Assembly (NCBI GenBank): GCA_013396915.1
Contig: VWZL01004335.1
Location: forward strand, 434,001 to 498,000
Reading direction: 5' to 3'
Length of the DNA stretch: 64,000 nt
From: Stercorarius parasiticus
Lineage: Eukaryota > Chordata > Aves > Charadriiformes > Stercorariidae
Positions within the stretch are counted from its first letter, which is position 1. The number at the start of each line of letters is the position of its first letter. The position numbers and the translations under genes are program-made. This document shows positions 50,479 to 61,700 of the stretch, piece after piece. The notes under the pieces were generated by a model, which saw only the letters and a program-made list of their open reading frames with translations, was not told where the DNA came from and did no database searches.

Positions 50479-51271
50479 ATTAGTGTAAGAAGTATATTCA
50501 TGAACATACATATATACATATATATATTATATACATGCATGTATAGATGTATAGAATGTATATGTGTATATACATGTATATATACATATACAAGTGTATA
50601 TATATACACTTGTATATGTATATATACATGTATATATACATATACAAGTGTATATATATACACTTGTATATGTATATATACATGTATATATACATATACA
50701 AGTGTATATATATACACTTGTATATGTATATATACATGTATATATACATATACAAGTGTATATATATACACTTGTATATGTATATATACATGTATATATA
50801 CATATACAAGTGTATATATATACACTTGTATATGTATATATACATGTATATATACATATACAAGTGTATATATATACACTTGTATATGTATATATACATG
50901 TATATATACATATACAAGTGTATATATATACACTTGTATATGTGTATATTCATGTATGGATATGTATATACTTGTACATACACATATGTACATATATGTA
51001 CATATCCATACATGGATATACATATATATTATATACATGCATGTATAGATGTATATAATATATATGTATATTCATGTATGGATATGTATATACTTGTACA
51101 TACACATATGTACATATAGGTACACATCCATACATGAATATACACATATACATTCTATACATCTATACATGCATGTATATAATATATATACAGTCAATAT
51201 ATAATATACATGCATGTATAGATGTATAGAATATATATGTGTATATTCATGAATATACTTCTTACGCTAAT
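50479..51271. repeat. 0.8-kb AT-rich composite palindrome with inverted terminal arms
   Basis: Arms of 25 bp (50479-50503 and 51247-51271) are inverted copies with one mismatch: ATTAGTGTAAGAAGTATATT at left pairs with AATATACTTCTTACGCTAAT at right. Between them lie the 54-bp palindromic array (50559-50954) and a second palindrome-rich part. In the second part a unit starting TTCATGTATGGATATGTATA is repeated at about 122-bp spacing (near 50949 and 51071). Copies of ATGCATGTATAGATGTAT occur near both ends. The whole could form long hairpins or cruciforms. No target-site duplication is evident outside the arms. Confidence 0.9.
50559..50954. repeat. 54-bp tandem array of perfect palindromes, about 7 units
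   Basis: CAAGTG starts recur exactly every 54 bp at 50591, 50645, 50699, 50753, 50807, 50861 and 50915. Each unit is a 22-bp perfect palindrome with half-site CAAGTGTATAT plus a 32-bp perfect palindrome with half-site TATATGTATATATACA. A dyad axis therefore occurs every 27 bp. Because 54 is a multiple of 3 and the unit lacks stops, long frames (164-203 codons) stay open on both strands as an 18-residue periodic peptide. They have no coding meaning. Confidence 0.97.
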
Positions 51272-51305
51272 GTAATATGTATATTAATGAATATCCTTAT
51301 ATATA

Positions 51306-51388
51306 AGAATCATAGAAGGTGTTATAGAATCATCGAATGTGTTGGGTTGGAAGGGACCTTTAAAGGTCATCTAGTCCAACCCCCAAAG
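51306..51388 (-). mobile_element. CR1 LINE 3' end, about 80 bp
   Basis: It holds only the terminal CR1 sequence in reverse orientation: AGAATCAT repeats, then TGTTGGGTTGGAAGGGACCT, TTAAAGGTCATCTAGTCCAA and CCCCC. The tail octamers are duplicated with a spacer (51307-51335). It is a very short 5'-truncated copy beside the palindromic locus. Confidence 0.93.
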
Positions 51389-51433
51389 GAAAGCATTAAA
51401 ATTAATTAATTAAAATTAAATAAAATTAAAATA
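51389..51433. repeat. (ATTAAA)-type AT-rich simple repeat next to CR1
   Basis: Imperfect ATTAAAATTAATTAATTA units directly follow the CR1 fragment. Confidence 0.75.
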
Positions 51434-54400
51434 CGTGGTACCACGTGTACGTAGATGTGCTCTCCTCGGCGTGTGACTGGAGAGTGCACAGTTACTTGAA
51501 TTAACTTCTTCTGTTAGAAAACTTTTTCTGCCCGCTGTAGTCAGAGAACAATACAGAGTTGTATTCAAAAATGTATCCTTGCTTCCTTAACACAAGAAGT
51601 GTGCATATAGACATTTCACATTCAACTTGCGGCAATTATGCCACTGAGTTTTAATTCTGTGGTTAGATTTTTATTCTTTTGGAATAGCCTTTCTAATTTG
51701 ATAATTGCAAGACGTGGAACTGCAGATAAAAATCACATCATGAAACTCAGGGAATGAGTGAGTCACACATTGAGTTAAAAAGGAAATGCTTCCTTCAGAA
51801 AAACAGTGACCGGTATGTATTATATGTAATCTGCATGTGTTTTTGTAAAGACTGAGTACGTTTTAAGATGAAAATAATTGGTAAGAGAGATGTCTCTCTC
51901 AACTTCACAGGTTGACTTTGGCTGCCAAATGCCTCTTGAACAGCCCAGGCTCCCTGACCGGAAAAAGACCAGGACTTCAATATTCAAAACTCCTACCTGG
52001 GTTCTGCTACTAATTTGCCATCTGAGCATGACTGAGTGCAAACGAAGGCTGAAATAATCACGTTTTAAGGCTCACGTTTCACAACTGTTGCAGAAAACTG
52101 TGGTCATTTGCACTGATGCTAAATCATTGCAAAGTCTGTGCACGGTGATGCCATGACACGCGCTCGCCGCCTACGCTTGCCTCGCACAGGCTGGGGGAGA
52201 AAAAGGCAAAATCAAAACTGCACGATGTGCCCTGGTATGAAGACCCTAAAAATCACTGTCTGAATTGAAAGGCTTTGAGCAAAAGCATTGGGATATTTCT
52301 TTTTGTTGGGACTTCATTCATGACACTGAGAACAGAATTTGGCCCAGCGTGAATATTTCATTAGTCAAACGTTAATGACTGTGGGACGCTTGTTATTTAT
52401 TTAATTATGCAAAATCTTCTACGCTGCTATTCTTATTGTTTCTTAATTTCCTTAAATATGAGCAAATTTATCCTCTTAGTAGCCTTGTGAGCATTATCTC
52501 CACTATATACTCAGAAATAGAATAATAAAAAGATTATTTTCCCAAAGGCAGTTTGTTTAACTGGCAAACACTTCTCTTTTTCTCTACTTTCTCTTTTTGA
52601 TTTTCTAATTTTGGAGAGGAAAACGTGAAGATTCCGAGATTTAACAAAATGATCTAGCATTTGGAATTAAGTTAATTTGAACTATCAGCTAGCTTGGCTA
52701 ATTTGGAACCATCTATTTAGTTATTTCCTTACACTATGCCTATTGATAAATATACCACAAAATTATTAAACATTTACATAAAACCAAAGAAACATATGCT
52801 ATCATTAATTCAAAACAATCACCACCATCCAAAAACACTACAGGAGTTTTCTTATTAAATATCCCCATTCCCTTCTCTGGAAAAAAAAAAGGAAAATCTC
52901 AAAAAATGTATTTTTGAATTGCATAAAACTTTCACAATAATACTTAAATCAGTTACATTTCATTTTGCGTAAGAAGTAGAACTGAAACTTTTAGGTGAAA
53001 CTTTACCGATATGCCATTTAAAAGCATAAACTTCACGATTTAGTGAACAAAATTTGCCAGATTTTGTTACTTTGGTTGAGATCGGAGGAATACTTCGAGA
53101 CTTTCAAGGCTGAAAGTCAAAGTGAAACTTCTTGACTCGTGAAAAAGTACGCAAGCATCCGCCGGCACCTTTTAGTATCTGCAATTTGGACGTTCTGTAC
53201 TGGTGAAACCACAATTCCTTTGCAACGAATTTCCAATTAATTGTATCTTAAATAATCTCAGCCATTTGACGGCAAAAAAACCAACAAAGTTGTTTTGGGG
53301 AGCCTTGCCGAGTCATCATAGCTTACATTGCCTTTGACAGAAGAAACAGGTCCACAGGTCTTATGCATCCTGGTCTCTTACTCTGTAATACCGATTGCCT
53401 CCCCAACACTCATGACTACTATAGACCCTTCATGCATTTATAAAAAATGAGGTGCCATTACAATAGTTTTGATGGGATTTTATTTTTTTTTTCTTAATCT
53501 TGAGATGGGGGGAAGGAGAGCAAAAAGCATCTACTGTATATGGATTCGTTACCATAAGCTTTACTAATAGTTTATCCTGTTTCCTAAGGAAAGCAAAAAA
53601 AAAACCCACTGTGTCTCTATTAAAAAGCAATCAGATTTGGTATCCTGGTGACACTTTAAAGAGCACATTATGTGGGAAAACAAAATAAACATTTACCCTG
53701 GCAAATGAAAGTGAATTTGGGTTTTGACATACTTGGCAGGAAGGTAGAATTATATTCACATCAAGTATGCAGAAAAGCTAATATAATATTTAAATATTTG
53801 CTTAAGTAATATAGAATTTAAAACAACACATTAGAAGAAACATTTTTCGTGAAATATTTTTAAGTTTTTTAGTATAGGACATGCCATGAAAGTAATATGT
53901 TCAGCTGAAATTTCAGACTTCTACAGCCTTTGTTACACATTCCCTTCACTTTTAAAGTGGCAAAGAGTCTTCATCTTCTACTGACAAGTCTTTATTTATA
54001 TTTCCAAGACAAAGGCAGTTCTTATACTGATGGCTTAAACTGATAATGAATATATGCAGCTTTCCAAAGAAACAACCCTTGAGAATCTGAATCTTACAAA
54101 TATTGATATAATGAGCTAATGTTAACACTATCTCAGCTAAATCCTACTCCACTCGTCTACTGTTCAATAGTACGCAATTATTTTAAAACTCCTTTAGTTT
54201 GCAACAAGACGTATTTCAGTGAATTTATATCGCTCAGAAAGTATCTAAATGTATGTCAACGACCTCTGGAATTCTCAGCTATATTTAATAATGTAGCACT
54301 AATTCATAAATCGAGCTGGATACCGGTTGCTAGTTTTAGTTTTGATAGTATTTTGATGCACTAAGTATGCAGATATTGGGTTTTCCTTTTTGAGTAGAAA

Positions 54401-57400
54401 TCTAAATTAATATTAGCCGCATGTACCCGCAAAAATCAAATTTATCAGTGTACCAGAATGATACATTATTATGAAGTTTGAGGGACAATATTCTGAATTA
54501 CTAAGAGTATTTGTTAACATTTATTTTAAGAGAAAGCTTGGCTTAATTTTATCTCATTTGGAGAGATATGCATAATTAGAAAATATTGTGAAACATTTAT
54601 AAATTGCCATAATAATACCATAATAATTTAACGCAACACCACTCTTTACTGTAATTGTACGTTGTAGAAATGTGTCATTTGAAGATCACTTGAAAACAAT
54701 TAATTCAAACATAATCTGATTTCTAAATTTAACTGTGAACTATTAAACTAACTGCTCAGATTTTCAGTTCTCCTAAATCAGCGCAGCTCCTCTGAGTCCC
54801 ACCATAAGAGAGAAGCCATTTATTTCAAATCAGCAATTAGAAGCAACATAAAGAGTATTCAGACTGTAAGACATAAACAAAAAGGGCTAGTTTGGGGAAT
54901 TTGACTTTCAATCTTCTTATTTTGCAGTGCCTGATACGCAAATTGTTATGCCGCATTCATAATAGCTTTTGAACATAGTATTCATTCATCCAGCCTGTTA
55001 CAGAAATAAATTTAACAAGAGACTATTCCCTGCACACATTCCTAAAATTGCTTGCAATGAAACCCAGTACCTTCCAAAGACATTAGCACCGTCCAATTCA
55101 ACATGCAAAATGTTCAGTCACTTACAAAAGAGGAAAACAGGTAACATTTTTAAAGATGGAAAGATTTTTTTTTTTTATTCTACTTTTATTCTACAGTTGG
55201 TCAAATGATTTTAAAAGGCAGAAAGCTTTGAATTCAAGAGCTTAGCAAGAGATATCCAGAATCCAACCACCAGGATAAGTCTCCTGCAAAGGAAGCCATG
55301 GCCCTAATTCCTGTTCAAAATCCGTTATCAAGATATTGAATATATGCTACAGTTCAGGTTGATACTCTTATGGCTGGGCACTGACAGCTTGGTAAATTTA
55401 ACCTGGAAATGAAAATAATTTAACTTCGGAAATGTCAAAACCTGTTCATGTTTGTAAGGATTTCTTTCATTCTATTTAGGTTTTCTTGGAGGTTCAGACT
55501 GACTGAAATGAAAAGGTTCGGGGTTATTTGGGAGCTGGAGAGGTGGCAAGGTGAATCAAAGATTTACGAAACAAAAGACAAATTAAAAAATCACATAGCC
55601 CTACTCACAGAATAATGGAAAAATGTCTTAGTTAAAAATATTATACTTAAGAATATAACATAATTGGGACGCAAAGAACAATACCTTTAATATCGAGATT
55701 TTGAAGCACAGTTTTGAAGGCTAAAGTCTATCTAGCATTAAAGGTGCTTATAGTGTAGCAACACCAACTACCAGCGCTTGGCACCAATTACTTGACTGCA
55801 GTTAGAAGGTGCTGTAGATTCTGATGCCATCAAATAGGCCGTTGGAGAAAATTTACTCTTCATCGGTGGTTACTTGGCTTTCCCAGGATTTCTGACTTTT
55901 TCTGACATTTTTAGAGTCAGATCTAGCATTTCTTAAGGATGCTGATGTCTCTGCAGCATGTTTTTCTCTTTCTTTAAAGTACAATATAGGGTAACAAGGG
56001 TAGCAGGCACATTTCTTTAAATACTGGAACTAGAAATCAGATCTCCAGCCTTGGGATACATCAAGAGTTAACTCCCATTTTGAGAAGGGTGCGATTAGTA
56101 GCTGGAAATCTGCCTGAGTTTAGTACATCTGAGGATGCTATTACAATTTTCAGATATAAAATAATTAGCTGATGATATGAGCTGACAGCTAATACATCTA
56201 CAATAAACATAAAAAAAATTATTTCCAAGCGGATGTAGAGTATGTGTTCCGTTCCTAAGCTGTTTGATATGGTCTGTGTAAGGAGCTAGGACTCAATACC
56301 AGATGCTCTATGTTCTACAAGCTTTTTCTGCAGATGTCTGCAGCCTGAGAAAATCAACAGTGCCTTGAATAACACTCCTAGTAAAAGCATCTTCTTGTCA
56401 GAGTCACTGTATGATATAGGATATGAATCCCACACACGTGGATGAACTGATTTTAAATAATACCATCTGACAATGGTAGAAAAAAACTCTTAGTAGGTCT
56501 GACAAAGTCCTGGAAATGGCTGTTAGCCTTGGGAAATAAAATCCAGCCCTCTGACAGAGACTACCCGTCCTTCTTTCGTTTGATCAAATGGAAAACCAAG
56601 TTTAATGATTGCTTCCGAAGTTCCAGAGGCAAAGTTTCAACAGCACTTAACACTGCTACCAAGGAGCCCGTATCTTTGCTCCTTACACGTGCCACTCAAA
56701 AGAAGAGTCTGGAAAAAATGTTTAAGACTTATTTGAGAATAAAATATATGCATCTTAATGTATTTCTGCTGGATTTCCATTGCTTGCTTGCCATTGCTTT
56801 TAATGAAATTTCTTTTAGAAAACGGAAAGAAAATCAACTTAGGCCTCTAGTGTATGTTACAGAGATACCAACATGCCAAAGAAATTCTAAAAGCCTGCCG
56901 CTACCTGCACACAAAAGCGACGGTATTTACACCTCAAGCCATAAATCCACCCATTCAACTGAGGAGAAAAATTTTTGGCTCAAAAAAATCTGTGCCCCCC
57001 TACTTGATACTGAATTCAGAGAAATCCATTTCTAAAATTTAGTCTCTGTGCAAAATCAGTATTTTTTTCTAGTGATGTATAGCATTATGCTCTTGCCTTC
57101 CATGAAAATACAGCTCTGGTTGTGGATGCATTTTGTCAAGCCAAAGCAGCAGCAATGAATCATTTTTGCCACATTAAAGTTAGCTAAATGTGAACCCTTG
57201 ATTATTAAATGCTGATCAAATGCTCATCTCAAGAATATTTGTAAGATTAAATTCTGCACGTTGACTCCATGAGGACTTTATGCAAGGTAGCCAGGTGAAA
57301 ATGAAAACTGTTAGTGTTTTTCCTGAGTACCCAAATTAAAATAACCTTTTCCGATTCATTTAAGGAAGGAGTATAACTGCCTAGTTATCCTCAAATTTAA

Positions 57401-58031
57401 TCAAAGAGGTAGAGCAACATGGAAGGAAAGAGGCGTGCAAACTTAAAGGGGCAAAACGTACAAGTGTCTTATACAAATGGAAATATGCTACTTGCGCAGA
57501 GTTAATAATTATGCCAGCTTATTACCCATGCTGTTCTCTTAGCAACGATGCGGGTCCATTTTTTAGTGCATTGGGTAAGGATGCATCTCAGATTTTGCAA
57601 CATGTAAAGCTTAATTATACTACTTTACCATTTCAACAGACACTTTAGATGCTTAAATCTTACTGCTTCTGATTCCATAGCCGTGACACATGTGTGAAGC
57701 TATCACTGAGTGCATTTTGCACAGCAGCCAGATCATATTCTTACGGAAGAATACAGCAAGCAACATTATAGATAAAATAAACCACAACGACTGAGACAAA
57801 ATGAAAGACAGAAAACCCTGTTCCTTGTATACATAAAACGTCTATTCCAGGAAATACCAGCAGTTACAGATTACAGAAAGTGCAGAAGCTGGAAAGTCCA
57901 ATTATATGCTACCTAGATTTTTAAACAGTTTTTAGAAATTTGAGATGGTCTATCATCTATGTGTTTTATGAAAGCTCTTCTATTTCTACCCCACCTGCCA
58001 TTTTAATATCCGAAATGGGAAACTTCAGGAC
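51434..58031. other. Intronic DNA, nothing recognised
   Basis: AT-rich unique sequence. It contains a small CpG cluster near 52150-52185 and a 168-codon plus frame at 56529-57035, the longest frame outside the palindrome. That frame lacks a recognisable domain. Confidence 0.5.
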
Positions 58032-58775
58032 AGAATCATAGAATTGTGGAATAATTTACACCAGAAAGAGCTTGGGACCTTTCCAGAGGTCTCTAGTTCA
58101 ACTCTGCTCAAAAGAGGTCCAGTTAGACCAAATGGCTCAGGACCATGACCAGTCAGATTTGGAATGTCTCCAAAGCCGTAAACTTCCTCAAGCTCTCTGG
58201 CCAGCCAGTTTCAACCTTTGATCAGAACTTTTTTCCTCTATTATGTATCAGTCCAAATGCTGTCCTTTACCTCACAGCCTGTCACCACGCACTGGCTAGG
58301 TCTGGCTCCATCTCCTCCGTATCCTGCATCAATCAGTTGTAGACAGCAATAAAATTTCCCTTTAGCCTCCTCTTTTTCAGGTTGAACAAGCTCTAATCTC
58401 CCAGCCTTTCGTGATATGTCAGGTCCTCCAGGCCCCTAAACTTCTTGATGACCCTCTGCCAGACTCGCTTCAGTATGTCAAAGTCCTTCTTGTACTTGGG
58501 AGCACAAAATTGGACAGAGATTCCAGATGTGTTCTCACAAGTGCCAAATAACGGGGAAGCATTATTTCCCTTGACCTGCTGGCTAACCTCTTGCTAACAC
58601 AGCCCAATACGTGGTTGGCCCACAAGCTGGACTGTTGCATGGGGTTAAGGCATCCCACTTTTGCTTTTGTTGTACTTCATGAGGTTCCCATCAGCCCATT
58701 TCTCCGGTCTATCAACAAGGTCCTTCTGAATGGCAGGCCTGCTTTCCAGACATTTGACTGCTCTGGTATCATGAT
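58032..58775 (-). mobile_element. Old CR1 LINE fragment, about 740 bp
   Basis: This is a reverse-orientation CR1: degraded terminal repeat CAGAATCATAGAATTGTGGA at left, tail sequence (TTTGGAATGTCTCCAAAGCC), then ORF2. A minus frame at 58470-58658 shows LASRSREIMLPRYLALVRTHLE, the CR1 C-terminal reverse-transcriptase region. At right TCATGAGGTTCCCATCAGCC and CAAGGTCCTTCTGAATGGCA extend homology to about 58775. Indels break the frame. Confidence 0.87.
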
Positions 58776-61700
58776 TCAGTATTTATTTGCCACACCACGA
58801 ATTACTGCTTTTATTTGGTTTATAAGATCCAACACCTAATCATTTCTCAGTTTAATGCATAAAGAGAAAGAAAGGCTTCAGGAAAACACAGTACAAAGGG
58901 AGGCAACTACCCAGGTGAAGAGGAGATGTCCTTTGCTTACTTTAATTCCTTGCACATTAGTTTATATGGAAAGCTGATAAAACTAAAATCACATTAACAT
59001 GCATACTTTGCATTCTGTATTGTACACGCGTTCTTATTCTTAATCCTAGTACTAAAATGACACCTCTCTTAAAAATCTGCCATAGGATCCTATTTTAGGG
59101 ATAGTCTAAGTGTCAGGTTATAAGTGTAGCTCTATCATAATCAGCTTTCAAACCGAAAATGCTGGTATTTCTAATATACCTGTTAATTCAAGAGGAAGAA
59201 ATTTGCTTACTATTACTTTATCTTAATGACCTTCACCTTAGGCAACAGACCATTTGGCTTTCCTAATGACATCTGAACTCTCGTGTGAATGTCGCTGGGA
59301 AGGCTTGGTCCCTGGTGGCTTTGTAAATGGGAACAAAAAAAGACAACACTTGTACTTAGCAACTGGGTAATATGTAATCAAATCTTGTGACGTGCTGGCT
59401 TTTAGACTGGAACATACTCAAAGGAGGATGGCGATAGCTGGATAGTGACTACTGAGTGAATCAAGCGATTCTCCATTTTTTGTTTAAGTGCCCGTGACAA
59501 ATGTTCACAAAATCTTGCCTGAATTCAATCAACTACCATGGGCAATAGAGACCAAAAGCTCGCAAAATGACTTCTTTCCTTCTGCGGAGAAAAATTGTGC
59601 TAGTCCTAGCTAATCCTGTGGTCAGAAGGAAAAAGGGAAAACAAAATCCCAAACCAAGAAGAAAAGGAGAAACGCAAAGATCAAATATACGTAAGGAGAG
59701 ACAGAACAAATCCCCATTTAGCCCAGGCACCAACAGTAGCTCGCCATAAAGGCTTAGGGAATAGTATAACTACAAGACAAGCTTATAATAAATATTTTCC
59801 TGAATAGTCATACAGCACCCAGTGATGTGTGTCTCAGGCACTTCCTTAACCAAATGCAACGTTTTTGTATTCAACAGCCTTCAATAGATTTTATTTTTCC
59901 CCCCGTTCAATAGATCTGAGCTCATTTTGGTTATATTTAGCCGGAGTGCAGCCTGAAAATGACTTTCAGTGCTCCTCTATATGGTCTGTACGCTACGGGC
60001 TGTGGATGGAGAGGCTGCGATGACACGCAGCTTGCTCACTCTGCTATCAGAGGGTAAATGCCAATTTAAAAGAAAGGGACTCAGTAATTTTGTAGAAGGT
60101 ATTTGCAGGGCTGACCCATGAGCCTGATTAAAACTAGGTTTTGGTCCCTGGCTGGAGTCTAATACTGAGAAAGGCATTGTTATTCCCTTAGCGAATATAC
60201 AAAGTAAGGAGAGGAAAAAAGGGGCTCCTCTGCCCTACCTGTCATGTCTAGAAATAGCAGATTAATGAACCTTCAGATAAATTAAGTTGGCACCGCCTTA
60301 GATTGAGAGGCATGCATCAGCCTCCTATGGATAAAGCAGGAAAAAACCCCTTTCCTTAATGTTGGTTTGTGAATGTTCTCACCTATCTGTTTAATCCAGG
60401 ACCTTGCCTGTTAAATCTCAGAACCCTCTCTTCTACAGTAGTCGAAATAGAAGAACACCATCAAACCTCCTTCTACTTCATGCCACAGGGAACCTTCCTC
60501 TATTGTCTTCGTTTGTTAGTAGATCCTGTTTTCTTCCACGTAAAGCTTTTTGTGATATGAATCCTTCAATGGAAGGAGAGAGGAATTCAGGAGCGCACAC
60601 TGAAGCTTAGTCAAAGAGTGGCTGATGCCCCAAGGTGCTCCTGCACCACGGAGCTTTGCAGGTGGGAGCAAGAGAAGTGGGTGGTTGGGAAGCTTTCTGC
60701 CAAAAATACGGGGTCTCTGTGCTGAGGTTTCTGTCTCACTCTTCAACATAGAGTCAGAAAATCTCTTCCTTGCAACAGGTGAGAAGTGGGAATGTCACAG
60801 AGCAATGCTGTGTTTGAAATGTTTATGTCATTTTCATTTGTGGGACAACTCCATGGATTTTTCTTTTGAGTTTTGTGAACCCTGTGCAAAACACTCTCAA
60901 AAATGGTTTTATGCAAGTGACTAATTCTTTCAGGAAAGCTTCAGATGTTAAAACTGTTCACAGTATAGGCCTGGTTAACATCTTATCCTAAGAAATAAAT
61001 TGGTTTTTTTTCTTTATTTAGAAAGGACTTAAATATTAGGCTAATGGAGCTTAAAAGATGAGCAATCTACTACATAAAGGTTCAAAGACATGAAAAAATA
61101 ACTTCCCCCCCGCCCAACGCATCTAAATTACATCCTGTCTTATAGAAAAGATTTGCATTATCACATCCCTACACAACCTCAGACATACAGTTCATTATCA
61201 GCACTGATTTGTTTAATTACTTTAAAGAATGGCAGCAATTTCAATAACCTGCTACCAATGGGACCTTTGTCAAATTTCAGCATCATTCCTCGTTCCCAAT
61301 TCTCCAACGTTTACATAAACAATAACCGTGTTGTAAGTACCAATACCTAGTCCCTAGTTTATCAAAGCAACAAACATGTGAAACACAAGATCAGAAATAA
61401 TCACAATATTAAAATACACTTAGAAGGAGAATGTTTCCTTAGTCTTACATTTGGCTCCTAATCAAATGCTCCATGGAAATACTGTTTATATGTATCTGTG
61501 TCTACATTTAATCACAGATATAAATTATATACATATAAAGTTTCCTTCCAAAAGTTAAGTTAAAACACAGTCATTTGCGTGTCAAAAATACAAAATACAA
61601 CAGCCCCGAATCTTCCGCTTCCTCAGAAAAAAACACACAGTAGCAAAAAAATACTCAAAGAGCTAAAAGACAGAAAAGCAAATAACACCTCCTCCTCCCA

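Noticed and set aside
50559..50954. Regular palindromic repeats as a CRISPR array
   Set aside because: Units are contiguous with no unique spacers, and the setting is a vertebrate intron.
50427..51162. Frames of 164-203 codons as a repetitive membrane protein
   Set aside because: They are open on both strands because the 54-bp unit is self-complementary and stop-free; there is no gene context.
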